Positions 33,819-42,540 of a DNA stretch of 64,000 bases are shown piece after piece. Below the pieces are notes generated by a model. The model was not told where the DNA came from. It worked only from the letters and a program-made list of their open reading frames with translations, and did not search any database. Position 1 is the stretch's first letter, and each line of letters opens with the position of its first letter. The position numbers and the translations under genes are program-made. The stretch comes from Pseudomonas saudiphocaensis (GTDB lineage: Bacteria; Pseudomonadota; Gammaproteobacteria; Pseudomonadales; Pseudomonadaceae): assembly GCF_000756775.1 (NCBI RefSeq), contig NZ_CCSF01000001.1, forward strand, positions 558,001 through 622,000, in the 5' to 3' direction.

Positions 33819-34208
33819 TCAACGCAGCACGTTCTCGCCGCTCATAAAGACGAACACGCGGCGGAAGCGGCCGTCTTCGACGTACCAGAAGTTGCAGTTG
33901 CGCAACCGGGTCTCGTAGCCCTGATGGTCCTTGAGATACACGTTGAAGCGCGCGCAGACCGTTTGGGTCTGCTCGTCGGCTGCCACCTCGAAATCGCCGT
34001 GCCAGATCTCTTCGTAGCCGTTAAAGAGGTTGTCGAACATCTTGCGCACGCCGTCGTGGCCGCTATGGGTGAGGTTGTCGGTCTGGATGGTGAACTGCAC
34101 GTCCTCGTGGCAGCAGTCGAGCACCGGCTCCATGGCCTTGCGGTCGACATTGCCGAAATACTTCTCGGTGGCCAGTTCGATCAGTTGTTCGCGGGTCAGC
34201 TGGGTCAT
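33819..34208 (-). CDS. SnoaL/NTF2-like domain protein
   Basis: A 129-residue cone-shaped NTF2-like fold: a helical N terminus (TREQLIELATEKYFGNVDRKAMEPVLDCCHEDVQF, read in segments), then curved beta strands with FEVAADEQTQTVCARFNVYL and NCNFWYVEDGRFRRVFVFMSG. Such small enzymes act as isomerases, cyclases or hydrolases, or bind a hydrophobic ligand in the cone. It is the second gene of the operon, 30 bp after the racemase-fold protein. Confidence 0.82.
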   Translation of the reverse strand: MTQLTREQLIELATEKYFGNVDRKAMEPVLDCCHEDVQFTIQTDNLTHSGHDGVRKMFDNLFNGYEEIWHGDFEVAADEQTQTVCARFNVYLKDHQGYETRLRNCNFWYVEDGRFRRVFVFMSGENVLR

Positions 34209-34238
34209 GGTCTTTTCCTTGTTTTTTGTTGTTGGTCG

Positions 34239-34985
34239 TCAACCGATGAAAGCGTGGTAGGCGGCGTCATTGGGGTTCTGCGGCGCGGGGTAGGCCTTGC
34301 GACTGGGCTTGAGGCCGAGGGTCAGCATCAGCTCGCAGAGCTTGTAGGCCACCTGGCCGGGGTTGATCACAGGAATCGGCAGGCGCTCACTGAGGTAGGC
34401 GTGGGACTGGTGCATGGTGGTGGAGCCGAGCACGATGACGTCCGCACCGTCTTCCTCCATCGCCTTGCGGGCCTCGGCTTCCAGCTTGGCGAACACCACT
34501 TCTTCCTTGCCCACCAGCAGCTCCTTCAGATCGGGGCGGGTATTGATCGAGCGCAGCGATGCGACACGAGGCCAGAGGTGGTATTCGGTGAGGGTCTTTT
34601 CGTAGAGGGCGAACCATTCGTCCCACATGGTGATCACGCTGAACTTCTTGCCGAGCATGCAGGCCATGTGAAAGGCGGACATGCCGGGCGCGACCACTGG
34701 AATGTTCAGGCGCGAGCGCAGGGCGGCAAGGCCCGAATCGCTGACGGTGTCGATGCACACCGCGTCGTAGCCTTCTTCCTCGGCGCGGATGCCGGCCTGA
34801 ACCACGGAGAAGTCCATCAGCAGCACGTCGTAAGGGCTATCGGCCAGGGAGGCGCCTCTGGCGACGGGCACGAACTCGGGATGGAAGCCAGGGAGGATCA
34901 GATTCGCAGGCAGCTGGCTGGCCCGGTTGGCCGCACCTGCTGCGTCCATCGGGATGGGGATGATCACCTTGATACGTTTCGTCAT
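34239..34985 (-). CDS. Asp/Glu/hydantoin racemase-fold protein lacking both catalytic cysteines
   Basis: A 248-residue protein of the Asp/Glu/hydantoin racemase superfamily (KVIIPIP start; GYDAVCIDTVSDSGLAALRS; PVVAPGMSAFHMACMLG; ADVIVLGSTTM; PVINPGQVAYKLCELM). In cofactor-independent racemases two cysteines flank the substrate, in blocks equivalent to IACFGDPGL and VLGCAGM. Here they read IDTVSDSGL (Thr80) and VLGSTTM (Ser188). It is therefore unlikely to be a two-base racemase; a decarboxylase, isomerase or lyase related to this fold is more plausible. It is the first gene of the second sigma-54 operon. Confidence 0.85.
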   Translation of the reverse strand: MTKRIKVIIPIPMDAAGAANRASQLPANLILPGFHPEFVPVARGASLADSPYDVLLMDFSVVQAGIRAEEEGYDAVCIDTVSDSGLAALRSRLNIPVVAPGMSAFHMACMLGKKFSVITMWDEWFALYEKTLTEYHLWPRVASLRSINTRPDLKELLVGKEEVVFAKLEAEARKAMEEDGADVIVLGSTTMHQSHAYLSERLPIPVINPGQVAYKLCELMLTLGLKPSRKAYPAPQNPNDAAYHAFIG

Positions 34986-35034
34986 GCGAGCACCTGTTTA
35001 TTGTTATGCCACTCGCTGCGGCGTACAGGCTGTC

Positions 35035-35050
35035 AGCAAGGAGCTTGCCA
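35035..35050 (-). promoter_or_regulatory. sigma-54 (-24/-12) promoter of the nine-gene operon
   Basis: The minus strand reads TGGCAAGCTCCTTGCT, with GG and GC exactly 10 bp apart; the preceding CGAGT fits the extended consensus. Expected transcription start is near 35024, leaving about 40 nt before the ATG at 34985. Apart from the spacer it differs by two bases from the promoter at 20974-20989. Confidence 0.85.
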
Positions 35051-35055
35051 ACTCG

Positions 35056-35068
35056 CAATCCATTGATT
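35056..35068 (-). promoter_or_regulatory. IHF-consensus site upstream of sigma-54 promoter 2
   Basis: The minus strand reads AATCAATGGATTG, a full match to WATCAANNNNTTR, between the promoter and the palindrome. This is the normal arrangement for enhancer-dependent promoters that need DNA bending. Confidence 0.65.
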
Positions 35069-35103
35069 TTAAAGGATATTATTGGAGCGCCGTTTTGCCT
35101 GTA

Positions 35104-35116
35104 TTTCAATTTGAAA
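35104..35116. promoter_or_regulatory. palindrome TTTCAATTTGAAA, proposed activator-binding site
   Basis: A perfect 13-bp palindrome, identical except for the central base to that at 21077-21089. Its centre is about 61 bp upstream of the -24 element. Recurrence upstream of both sigma-54 promoters supports it as the binding site of the PrpR_N-type activator encoded at 3.6-5.4 kb. Confidence 0.65.
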
Positions 35117-35234
35117 GTTTTTAGCTCAGCTTGAACTCATGCTGGCTACAGGCGATGCAAGGGAGGTCAGGAGATAACGGGCGCCGTTTGTGAGGGAGCC
35201 GGCAGGCGGGGGGTTGTGCAAGCGGGTGCCGGAA

Positions 35235-35253
35235 CGGCGCCTTTGCGGCGCCG
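35235..35253 (-). terminator. GC-rich hairpin downstream of the LysR gene
   Basis: A 7-bp perfect stem CGGCGCC/GGCGCCG with a 5-nt loop, about 95 bp past the LysR stop. On the minus strand only TTCC follows, so it is a weak terminator candidate at best. Confidence 0.35.
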
Positions 35254-35345
35254 GGCAATCCGGTTCGATCCTCCTGATACAGCTGCGTGATCCGACCGCT
35301 GACGGACAGGGCCTTTCGGGGTCCATTTCTTGGTGCAGATGCGCC

Positions 35346-36254
35346 TTAGTACGCCTGGGCACTGACCTGCTGGGCGATCTCGATCAGCTGCTCGCGCATC
35401 CAGCGGTTGGCCGGGTCCTGATCCGTGCTTTCGTGCCAGTAGATGTGCGTTTCCAGCGGTGGAATCTCGACGGGCAGGGCGGCCTGGTGCAGGTCATGGC
35501 GATGGGCGAAACGCTCCGGCACCGTGACCGCCATGTCCGTTTGCCGAATCACCTGGGTGGCCATCATGTAGTGCTGCGAACGCAGGTCGATCCTGCGTTG
35601 CAGGCCCATCTTGCCGAGTGCCAGATCGACCATGCCCAGGCCGTTGCGGCGGCTGGAAATGTGCACATGGGACAGCGACAGGTATTCATCAAGGCTCAGC
35701 TTTTCCTTGGCCAGCGGATGGCCCCGGCGCATGGCGCAGATGTAGCTGTCTTCCAGCAGCTTGACGTGACGCACCTGCGGGTCGGTATTGAGGGGCGCGT
35801 CCATGGCGAAGTCCAGGCGCCCGGCGGCCAATTCCTTGGTGGTCTCACGGCGCCTGGCCAGCATGCTCTCGATTTTCACGTTGGGCGCCAAGCGGCGCAG
35901 ACGCTGGAACAGGGGCGGGAAGAGCACCGCTTCGGTGAGGTCGGTCATGCTCACGCGGAAGGTCTTGTTTGCCTCCCGCGGGTTGAAAATGCGGCTTTCC
36001 TGCACCGAAACCCGCAGCAGCTGCAGCGCGTTGCGCACCGGGCCGATTATGTTCTGTGCCATTGGGGTCGGCACCATGCCCTGCGCGGTGCGCACGAACA
36101 ATGGGTCGTTGAAGGTTTCGCGCAACCGTGCCAAGGCATTGGAGACGGCGGGCTGGGTGATGCCGACAATCTGCCCGGCTCGGGTCAGATTGGCTTCGGT
36201 GTAGATGGCATCAAAGACAATAAACAGATTGAGGTCGACCTTTTGCAGGTTCAT
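35346..36254 (-). CDS. LysR-family transcriptional regulator (NahR/NodD-like subclass)
   Basis: A 302-residue LysR regulator. The winged HTH is at about residues 1-65 (VDLNLFIVFDAIYTEANLTRAGQIVGITQPAVSNALARLRETFNDPLFVRTAQGMVPTP, read in segments), followed by a periplasmic-binding-like effector domain. The DLNL opening and PLFVRTxQGMxPTP block are typical of the NahR/NodD/LinR subclass, which often responds to aromatic or carboxylate inducers. It lies upstream of, and parallel to, the second sigma-54 operon and next to the mannitol operon; the former is the more probable partner, since mannitol genes have their own AraC regulator. Confidence 0.9.
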   Translation of the reverse strand: MNLQKVDLNLFIVFDAIYTEANLTRAGQIVGITQPAVSNALARLRETFNDPLFVRTAQGMVPTPMAQNIIGPVRNALQLLRVSVQESRIFNPREANKTFRVSMTDLTEAVLFPPLFQRLRRLAPNVKIESMLARRRETTKELAAGRLDFAMDAPLNTDPQVRHVKLLEDSYICAMRRGHPLAKEKLSLDEYLSLSHVHISSRRNGLGMVDLALGKMGLQRRIDLRSQHYMMATQVIRQTDMAVTVPERFAHRHDLHQAALPVEIPPLETHIYWHESTDQDPANRWMREQLIEIAQQVSAQAY

Positions 36255-36373
36255 TCCGCAGGCTCTCCGGCTGGGATATTTTTGCCGATAATATAACGCC
36301 TGTGAATGTTTTCGTAGTTGGTAAATAGCTTAAGTAAATTATCCGCTGGCGCGGCAATATGCAGGCCGCTGTG

Positions 36374-37864
36374 TCAGGCCGTTTGGCCATAGAGACTTTT
36401 CACCAGCCCCCGGTACCGTTGATAGGCCTGCTCATAAGCGGCGACGGCATCAGGCTCGACGGCTGTGCCTTCATCCAGGCTGACGCAGCGTTGGCAAATC
36501 GCCCCCAGGCCGGCCTGCGGCTCGCCTTGCTGCCCATGACACCAGGCCGCCTGGATGGCCGCACCCAGCGCGGCCGCTTCGCTGTGGGTATTGCAGATGA
36601 CGGGCGTGTTCATGACGTCGGCGATGATCTGCCGCCATAACGGATTCTTCGCGCCGCCGCCGATCAGTCGAATGCGTTCGCTGTGTATGCCGCTGCCCCG
36701 CAGCAGATCCAGCCCGTAGCGCAGGCCGAAGGTCACGCCTTCGAGCACCGCACGGCAGAGATTGGCGCGGCTGAGGTTGTCGCTGGTCAAGCCGTGCAGG
36801 CTGGCGCTGGCTTGGGGCAGGGCGGGCACGCGCTCGCCATTGAGGAAGGGCAGCATGGTCACGCCCTCGGCACCGATGGGTGCTTGCGCCACCAGGGCAT
36901 TGAATTGTTCCAGGTTCAGCTGCAGCAGTTCGCGGATCGAGCCGTTGGCGTTGGTCAGGTTCATGGTACAGATCAGCGGCAGCCAGCCTCCGCTGGAGGA
37001 ACAGAAGGTCGCCACCGAAGGCTGCTCATTGACCCTTGGCTCGTCGCAATAGCCGTAGAGCGTGCCGGAGGTACCCAGGCTCATGGTGATCACGCCTGGC
37101 TCGATGTTGCCTGTGCCGATGGCACCCATCATGTTGTCGCCGCCACCGCTGGCCACCAGGGCGTGCGGGTTCAGTCCCAGCCGGGCGGCCAGCTCCGGCC
37201 TCAGCGTCCCGACTGCCTGATGCGCCTCGACCAGCTCAGGGAGCGCCGCCACCAGGCGACCGCTCGGGTCGATGTGGAGCAACAGCCCGGTATCCCAGCG
37301 CCGACTGCGTACATCGAAATACCCCGTGCCCGATGCGTCGCCGTACTCGCTGCAGCAGCGACCGGTCAGCCAGTAGTTGAGGTAGTCGTGGGGCAGCAGA
37401 ATGTGCGCGATGCGCTCGAACAGCGCTGGATGCTGCTCCTTCATCCAGAGTAGCTTGGACACCGTGTAGCCGGGCGCAATGGCGACCCCCAGGCGTTGCA
37501 GGGAGCCCGTCTCGCCGCCCAGCCAGTCCAGCAGACGCTGGTTCTCGGCCGTCGACTCGGTGTCGCACCAGAGTTTCGCCGGACGCAGCACCTGGCCTTC
37601 CGCATCCAGGGTGACCAGGCCATGCTGCTGGCCGGACACACCGATGCCGAGCACGGCCGAGCCATCGACGCCGGCCTGTGCTAGCGCTGCGGCCGTAGCC
37701 TTTTCGAAGGCATCGGTCCATTGCTCGGGTGTCTGCTCGCGACGACCGTTGGGGCCGCTGAGCAGCTCATGGCTGGCCGAGCCTTCTCCCAGCACGCGGC
37801 CGCTGGCGGCATCGAGCAGCAGGGCCTTGGTGCCTTGGGTACCGCAGTCGATGCCTAGAAACAT
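36374..37864 (-). CDS. mtlY: xylulokinase of the mannitol cluster
   Basis: A 496-residue FGGY-family sugar kinase. The N terminus FLGIDCGTQGTKALLLDA, IGVSGQQHGLVTLD, and the C-terminal RIRLIGGGAKNPLWRQIIADV are the FGGY signatures; it matches D-xylulose kinases (XylB/MtlY). The ATG at 37864 gives the family N terminus; the frame is open to 37912. It follows mtlD by about 100 bp and is the last gene of the mtl operon. In Pseudomonas this kinase extends the pathway to arabitol via xylulose. It phosphorylates D-xylulose with ATP in the cytoplasm. Confidence 0.92.
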   Translation of the reverse strand: MFLGIDCGTQGTKALLLDAASGRVLGEGSASHELLSGPNGRREQTPEQWTDAFEKATAAALAQAGVDGSAVLGIGVSGQQHGLVTLDAEGQVLRPAKLWCDTESTAENQRLLDWLGGETGSLQRLGVAIAPGYTVSKLLWMKEQHPALFERIAHILLPHDYLNYWLTGRCCSEYGDASGTGYFDVRSRRWDTGLLLHIDPSGRLVAALPELVEAHQAVGTLRPELAARLGLNPHALVASGGGDNMMGAIGTGNIEPGVITMSLGTSGTLYGYCDEPRVNEQPSVATFCSSSGGWLPLICTMNLTNANGSIRELLQLNLEQFNALVAQAPIGAEGVTMLPFLNGERVPALPQASASLHGLTSDNLSRANLCRAVLEGVTFGLRYGLDLLRGSGIHSERIRLIGGGAKNPLWRQIIADVMNTPVICNTHSEAAALGAAIQAAWCHGQQGEPQAGLGAICQRCVSLDEGTAVEPDAVAAYEQAYQRYRGLVKSLYGQTA

Positions 37865-37912
37865 AACGCCTCCCGGTGCGTGGGTTGTTGGTTGGATGTG
37901 GGCTGGAAACAA

Positions 37913-37931
37913 GGGCGCACTTTGCGCGCCC
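37913..37931 (-). other. intercistronic hairpin between mtlD and mtlY
   Basis: GGGCGC and GCGCCC arms around a 7-nt loop in the 102-bp gap after mtlD. There is no U-tract. It may modulate expression or mRNA stability between the two cistrons. Confidence 0.35.
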
Positions 37932-37966
37932 CCTTCACCCTAGACCGGCGATGCGGGTTGCGCACG

Positions 37967-39445
37967 CTAGGCCTCTGCCAGCAGCGCCTCGAGGGTGCCT
38001 TTGACGCCAAGCGAGCGCAGCCGCGCCAGGTTGCGCTCGAAGGCGGCGCGAAAGGCGGGCGAGCGCGGGATCTGCGTACCGAAGATGTCTTCGCGGCCCA
38101 GCAGCCGATCGGCCAGTCCCTCATCCACGGCCACTAGCTGCTGGCAGAATTCCAGGCGCGGATCGAGGATGCGGTAGCGCTCGCCATTTTTGTCGACGCC
38201 CCGCAGATACAGCGCCCAGGCGGCGATTACCAGCGCGGCGCGGTCCAGCTCGGCGTCATCGGCGATCAGCCGGTTGATGGTCGGCACGCTGAACTTGGAG
38301 AACTTCGAGGAACCGTCCGAACAGACCCGCTCCAGCTGATCGGCGATGGCGCGGTTGGAGAAGCGTGCGATCAGGGTGCGCTTGTAGTCGTCCAGGTCGA
38401 TACCCGGCACGGGTGCCAGTTGCGACGTCACGTCCTGGTCCATGTACTGCTGCACGTAGCGCCGGATCAACGGGTCCTCCATGGTTTCGTGGACATAGCG
38501 ATAGCCGCACAGGAAGCCCAGGTAGGTCAGTGCCAGATGGCTGCCATTGAGCAGCTTGATCTTCATTTCCTCGTAGGGCGTGACGTCATCGGTGAACTGC
38601 ACGCCGACCTTTTCCCAGGCCGGCCGGCCGTTGACGAAGCGGTCCTCCAGCACCCACTGCACAAAAGGCTCGCAGACCACCGGCCAGGCGTCCTCTATGC
38701 CATGGCGGTCCCGCAGTGCCTCACGGTGTGCCGGGCTGGTCATCGGCGTGATGCGATCAACCATGGCGTTGGGAAAGCTGACGTGCTGATCGATCCAGCC
38801 AGCCAGCTCGGCATCCACCAGATTGGCGAAGGACAGTAGCGCCCTGCGGGTGACGTCGCCGTTGTGCGGCAGGTTATCGCAGGACATCACGGTGAAAGGC
38901 GCGGTGCCGGCGCCCCGGCGCTTGGCCAGCGCGGCACAAAGCAGGCCAAAGACGCTGATCGGCTGGCGCGGCATGGCCAGGTCATGCTGGATCTGTGGCA
39001 GCGATGCATCGAACTGCCCGGTGCTTTCGTCCATGCAGTAGCCACCTTCGGTGATGGTCAGCGAGACGATGCGTATCGCCGGGTCGGCGAGCCTGGCCAC
39101 CACGGCCTCCGAGCCGTCCGCGACCAGCAGCATGTCGCGAATGCTGCCGATTGCCCGAACCTGGGTGTCCGGCCGGTCGTCCAGTTCCACCAGGCTATAG
39201 AGGTAATCCTGCGCGGCCAGGGCGTCGCGCATGGTCTTTTCCTCGGCGCGGGTGCCAATGCCGCAGATGCCCCAGTCCATCCCTTCGCCGAGGTTCATCA
39301 GCGCGTCGGTATAGGCCGCCTGGTGCGCCCGATGAAAGCCTCCGACGCCGATGTGGGCGATGCCGGCGCGGACCTCTTCCAGGGCGTAAGCCGGCCGGGC
39401 GATGGCGGTCGGCAGGCGGAGCAGATTCTGTTCGTTCAGCTTCAT
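37967..39445 (-). CDS. mtlD: mannitol 2-dehydrogenase
   Basis: A 492-residue polyol-specific long-chain dehydrogenase/reductase, matching the size of the Pseudomonas mannitol dehydrogenase. HIGVGGFHRAHQAAYTDAL is the NAD-binding glycine region, and KIKLLNGSHLALTYLGFLCGY contains the catalytic lysine region (K-x-x-x-x-N-x-x-H). It oxidises D-mannitol to D-fructose with NAD and also accepts arabitol and sorbitol in characterised homologues. The start is the ATG at 39445 (MKLNEQNLLRLP); the longer frame to 39868 runs over the ATPase gene. Part of mtlEFGKDY. Confidence 0.95.
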   Translation of the reverse strand: MKLNEQNLLRLPTAIARPAYALEEVRAGIAHIGVGGFHRAHQAAYTDALMNLGEGMDWGICGIGTRAEEKTMRDALAAQDYLYSLVELDDRPDTQVRAIGSIRDMLLVADGSEAVVARLADPAIRIVSLTITEGGYCMDESTGQFDASLPQIQHDLAMPRQPISVFGLLCAALAKRRGAGTAPFTVMSCDNLPHNGDVTRRALLSFANLVDAELAGWIDQHVSFPNAMVDRITPMTSPAHREALRDRHGIEDAWPVVCEPFVQWVLEDRFVNGRPAWEKVGVQFTDDVTPYEEMKIKLLNGSHLALTYLGFLCGYRYVHETMEDPLIRRYVQQYMDQDVTSQLAPVPGIDLDDYKRTLIARFSNRAIADQLERVCSDGSSKFSKFSVPTINRLIADDAELDRAALVIAAWALYLRGVDKNGERYRILDPRLEFCQQLVAVDEGLADRLLGREDIFGTQIPRSPAFRAAFERNLARLRSLGVKGTLEALLAEA

Positions 39446-39546
39446 TGCATGTCTCACGGAAAGGCGCGTGCGTCCCGCCACGGGATCTGGCCGCGGCGGC
39501 CGGCAACACGCAAAGCGGATGGCAGCCCAGGAGCTGCCAGCCTGGT

Positions 39547-40650
39547 TCAGGCCACCTGGCGCAGGGGCTGGCCGACGGCCATGCCCTGGCCGTCGAACAG
39601 GTGGCAATGGCTGGCATCCAGCGTCAGTTTCAACGACTCGCCGTAACGCGGCGTGAAGTCGCCTCGGATGCGCATGGTCAGCGGTTCGCCGGCCTGGGTG
39701 ATCACGTGGCAGTAGGTGTCGCTGCCCAGGCGCTCGCTGACATCGGCCTTGACCTCGAGCTGGCAGCTGCCATCGGTGCTGCGGTTGAGGTGTTCGGGCC
39801 GAATGCCCAGAGTCACCGGGTCGCCGACCGACAGCGCCTGCCCGCCCAGTGGCAAGCGCAGGCGACAACGGGCGTCCAGCTCAACCTCGCAGCCGTCGGC
39901 ATGTACACCGACGATGCTGCCCTGCAGGAAGCCCATCTTCGGCGTGCCGAGAAAACCGGCAACAAAGAGGTTGGCCGGGCTGTGGTAGAGCTCCATCGGC
40001 GAGCCGACCTGCTCGATGCGTCCGCCATTGAGCACCACCACCTTGTCGGCCAGGGTCATGGCTTCCACCTGGTCGTGGGTTACGTAGATCACCGTCCCGC
40101 GCAGCTCCTGGTGCAGGCGCGACAGCTCCAGGCGCATCTGAACGCGCAACGCAGCATCCAGGTTGGACAGTGGCTCGTCGAACAGGAACACCTTGGGGTT
40201 GCGCACGATGGCGCGGCCGATGGCGACCCGCTGGCGCTGACCGCCGGAGAGCTGTTTCGGCTTGCGTTCGAGCAATGGCTCCAGCCCGAGAATCTGCGCG
40301 GCGTTGGTGATCTTGCGTTCCACCTCCTGCTTGTCCACGCCGGCCAGGTCCAGGGCAAAGGACATGTTCTTGCGCACCGTCATGTGCGGGTACAGCGCGT
40401 AGGTCTGGAACACCATGGCGAGGTCACGCTTGGCCGGGCTGACCTGGGTGATGTCCCGGCCATCCAGCTCGATCTGCCCGCTGGTGACGTCCTCCAGGCC
40501 CGCGATCAGTCGCAGCAGGGTGGATTTGCCGCAGCCAGAGGGGCCGACGAACACCACGAATTCACCGTCGCGGATCTCCAGGTCGACGCCCTTGATGATC
40601 TCATTGCCGTCGAAGCCTTTCTTCAAATTGTGAATCTTCAGGTCTGCCAT
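39547..40650 (-). CDS. mtlK: polyol ABC transporter ATP-binding protein
   Basis: A 367-residue MalK/UgpC-type ATPase: Walker [11 protein letters not shown]-loop, signature [14 protein letters not shown], Walker [17 protein letters not shown], then an OB-fold-like C-terminal regulatory domain. It energises the MtlFG permease for mannitol, sorbitol and arabitol uptake. It lies 36 bp after mtlG and 101 bp before mtlD; a small GGCAGC/GCTGCC hairpin sits in the gap to mtlD. Confidence 0.95.
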   Translation of the reverse strand: MADLKIHNLKKGFDGNEIIKGVDLEIRDGEFVVFVGPSGCGKSTLLRLIAGLEDVTSGQIELDGRDITQVSPAKRDLAMVFQTYALYPHMTVRKNMSFALDLAGVDKQEVERKITNAAQILGLEPLLERKPKQLSGGQRQRVAIGRAIVRNPKVFLFDEPLSNLDAALRVQMRLELSRLHQELRGTVIYVTHDQVEAMTLADKVVVLNGGRIEQVGSPMELYHSPANLFVAGFLGTPKMGFLQGSIVGVHADGCEVELDARCRLRLPLGGQALSVGDPVTLGIRPEHLNRSTDGSCQLEVKADVSERLGSDTYCHVITQAGEPLTMRIRGDFTPRYGESLKLTLDASHCHLFDGQGMAVGQPLRQVA

Positions 40651-40686
40651 CTTCGATTCCTCTGTTGTTCCTGGTTGCGCCCAGCG

Positions 40687-41520
40687 CTATTTCACCGCGC
40701 CGAACGAAAGGCCACGGACCAGCTGCTTCTGGCTGATCCAGCCGAAGATCAGGATGGGTGCGCAGGCGAGTGTGGAAACGGCCGAGAGCTTGGCCCAGAA
40801 CAGGCCCTCGGGACTGGAGTAGGAGGCGATCAGCGCCGTCAGCGGCGCGGCATTGGAGGAGGTGAGGTTGAGTGACCAGAACGCTTCGTTCCAGCACAGG
40901 ATCAGTGACAGCAGCATGGTGGAGGCGAGCCCGCCCTTGCTGATCGGCAGCAGCACCCGCAGCATCTCCTGCGCCAGGGTGGCGCCGTCCATGCGGGCCG
41001 CTTCCAGGATGTCGCGGGGAATGTCCTTGAAGTAGGTGTAGGTCATCCAGACCAGGATCGGCAGGTTGATCAGGGTGTAGATGACGATCAGTACGGTGCG
41101 GGTGTCCAGCAGGCCGAACTGCCGGGCCAGCAGGTAGATCGGCACCAGCACGCCGACCGCCGGCAACATCTTGGTCGAGAGCATCCACAGCAGCGTGCTC
41201 TTGGTCCGCTTGGTCTCGAAGAAGGCCATGGAGTATGCGGCCGGGATGGCGATCAGCATGCCCAGGAGGGTCGCCCCGAAGGAGATGGTCACCGAGTTCC
41301 AGGCGTACTTGAAGTAATCGCTGCGGTCCTGGATGTGCAGGTAGTTCTCCAGCGTTGGCGTGAAGATGAACTGCGGCGGCGTGGCGAAGGCATCGATCTC
41401 GGTCTTGAAGCTGGTCATCAGCATCCAGAGAATCGGGAAGAACAGCAGCAGCGCCACGGCCCAGGCGAGCACACCCACCAGCCAGGTGTTGAGGCGGCGA
41501 CTTTGTTTCAGCGTCAGCAT
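40687..41520 (-). CDS. mtlG: polyol ABC transporter permease
   Basis: A 277-residue binding-protein-dependent permease with six predicted TM segments; the cytoplasmic EAA loop is visible as EAARMDGATLAQEMLRVLLP. The N-terminal TM (LVGVLAWAVALLLFFPILWML) is typical of the MalG side. It pairs with MtlF, encoded 10 bp upstream, and with the ATPase MtlK. Confidence 0.93.
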   Translation of the reverse strand: MLTLKQSRRLNTWLVGVLAWAVALLLFFPILWMLMTSFKTEIDAFATPPQFIFTPTLENYLHIQDRSDYFKYAWNSVTISFGATLLGMLIAIPAAYSMAFFETKRTKSTLLWMLSTKMLPAVGVLVPIYLLARQFGLLDTRTVLIVIYTLINLPILVWMTYTYFKDIPRDILEAARMDGATLAQEMLRVLLPISKGGLASTMLLSLILCWNEAFWSLNLTSSNAAPLTALIASYSSPEGLFWAKLSAVSTLACAPILIFGWISQKQLVRGLSFGAVK

Positions 41521-41530
41521 CGGTCTGTCC

Positions 41531-42475
41531 TCAGTATTTTTCGGTGAGATTCTTGCCGAGCATCCGCACCAGGATGATCGCCGCGATATTGGCGATGACC
41601 ACCGCGATCAGGCCGCCCGCCGAAGCCATGCCGACGTCGAACTGCAGCAGCGCCTGGGTGTAGATCAGGTAGGCGAGGTTGGTAGAGGCGTAGCCGGGCC
41701 CCCCGCTGGTTGTGGTGAAGATTTCCGCGAAGATCGAGAGCAGGAAAATGGTTTCGATCATCACTACCACGGCGATCGGGCGTGCCAGGTGCGGTAGGGT
41801 CAGATGCCAGAAGATGGCGATGGGGCCGGCACCATCCAGGCGCGCTGCTTCCTTCTGTTCCTGATCCAGCGACTGCATGGCGGTCATCAGGATGAGGATG
41901 GCGAACGGCAGCCACTGCCAGGACACGATGACCACGATGGATGCCAGCGGATGCTGGGCCAGCCAATCCACCGGTTGCGCGCCGAAGAACTTCCAGACCG
42001 CGGCGAGGATGCCCGAGACCGGGTGGTAGAGCAGGTTCTTCCAGACCAGCGCGCTGGCGGTCGGCATGATGAAGAAAGGCGAGATCAGCAGGACCCGGAC
42101 GATGCCGCGCCCGGCGAAATCCGCTGCTTCCAGTAAGGCGGAGATCAGCACGCCCAGTACCACGCTGATCAGCAGCACGCTGCCCACCAGGATCAGGGTA
42201 TTGGTCATGCCCGGCAGGAAGCCGGCGTCGGTCAGGAAATAGTGAAAATTCTCCAGCCCGACGAAGTCGTTCTCGCCCGGATAGAGCAGGTTGTAGCGGA
42301 TGACCGAGAAGTACACCGTCATCGAAAGGGGGACCAGCATCCACAGCAGCAATAGCGCGACGGAGGGGCTGACGAGGAACCAGCTGGGGCCGAGCCGCCG
42401 ACGGGGGCGTGGGTCCGCTGAACTGCTGCTACGAGTGTCGGATGCCTTGGGCAGGGCGGTGCTCGTGGTGTTCAT
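41531..42475 (-). CDS. mtlF: polyol ABC transporter permease
   Basis: A 314-residue permease of the MalF/UgpA type: a disordered, Ser/Arg-rich N-terminal 30 residues, then a first TM (WFLVSPSVALLLLWMLVPLSM) and the EAA loop EAARLDGAGPIAIFWHLTLP. It forms the inner-membrane channel with MtlG. Confidence 0.93.
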   Translation of the reverse strand: MNTTSTALPKASDTRSSSSADPRPRRRLGPSWFLVSPSVALLLLWMLVPLSMTVYFSVIRYNLLYPGENDFVGLENFHYFLTDAGFLPGMTNTLILVGSVLLISVVLGVLISALLEAADFAGRGIVRVLLISPFFIMPTASALVWKNLLYHPVSGILAAVWKFFGAQPVDWLAQHPLASIVVIVSWQWLPFAILILMTAMQSLDQEQKEAARLDGAGPIAIFWHLTLPHLARPIAVVVMIETIFLLSIFAEIFTTTSGGPGYASTNLAYLIYTQALLQFDVGMASAGGLIAVVIANIAAIILVRMLGKNLTEKY

Positions 42476-42540
42476 GAGGATTCTCCTGACAGGGCCCTGG
42501 CGAGCCCTGTCTGGCGGAAACGGCAGAGAAGGCTCTACGC

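Larger units (their letters stand above)
34986..35345. other. regulatory intergenic region of the second sigma-54 operon
   Basis: 360 bp without a gene, between the racemase-fold gene and the LysR regulator, both on the minus strand. It holds the sigma-54 promoter, the IHF-like site and the 13-bp palindrome listed separately. The half nearest the LysR stop contains a GC-rich hairpin. I see no open frame with coding character. Confidence 0.8.

Noticed and set aside
36270-36290. TGG...TTGC arrangement resembling a sigma-54 promoter near the LysR start.
   Set aside because: GG and GC are 9 bp apart, the -24 block is poor, and it points away from LysR into the end of mtlY.
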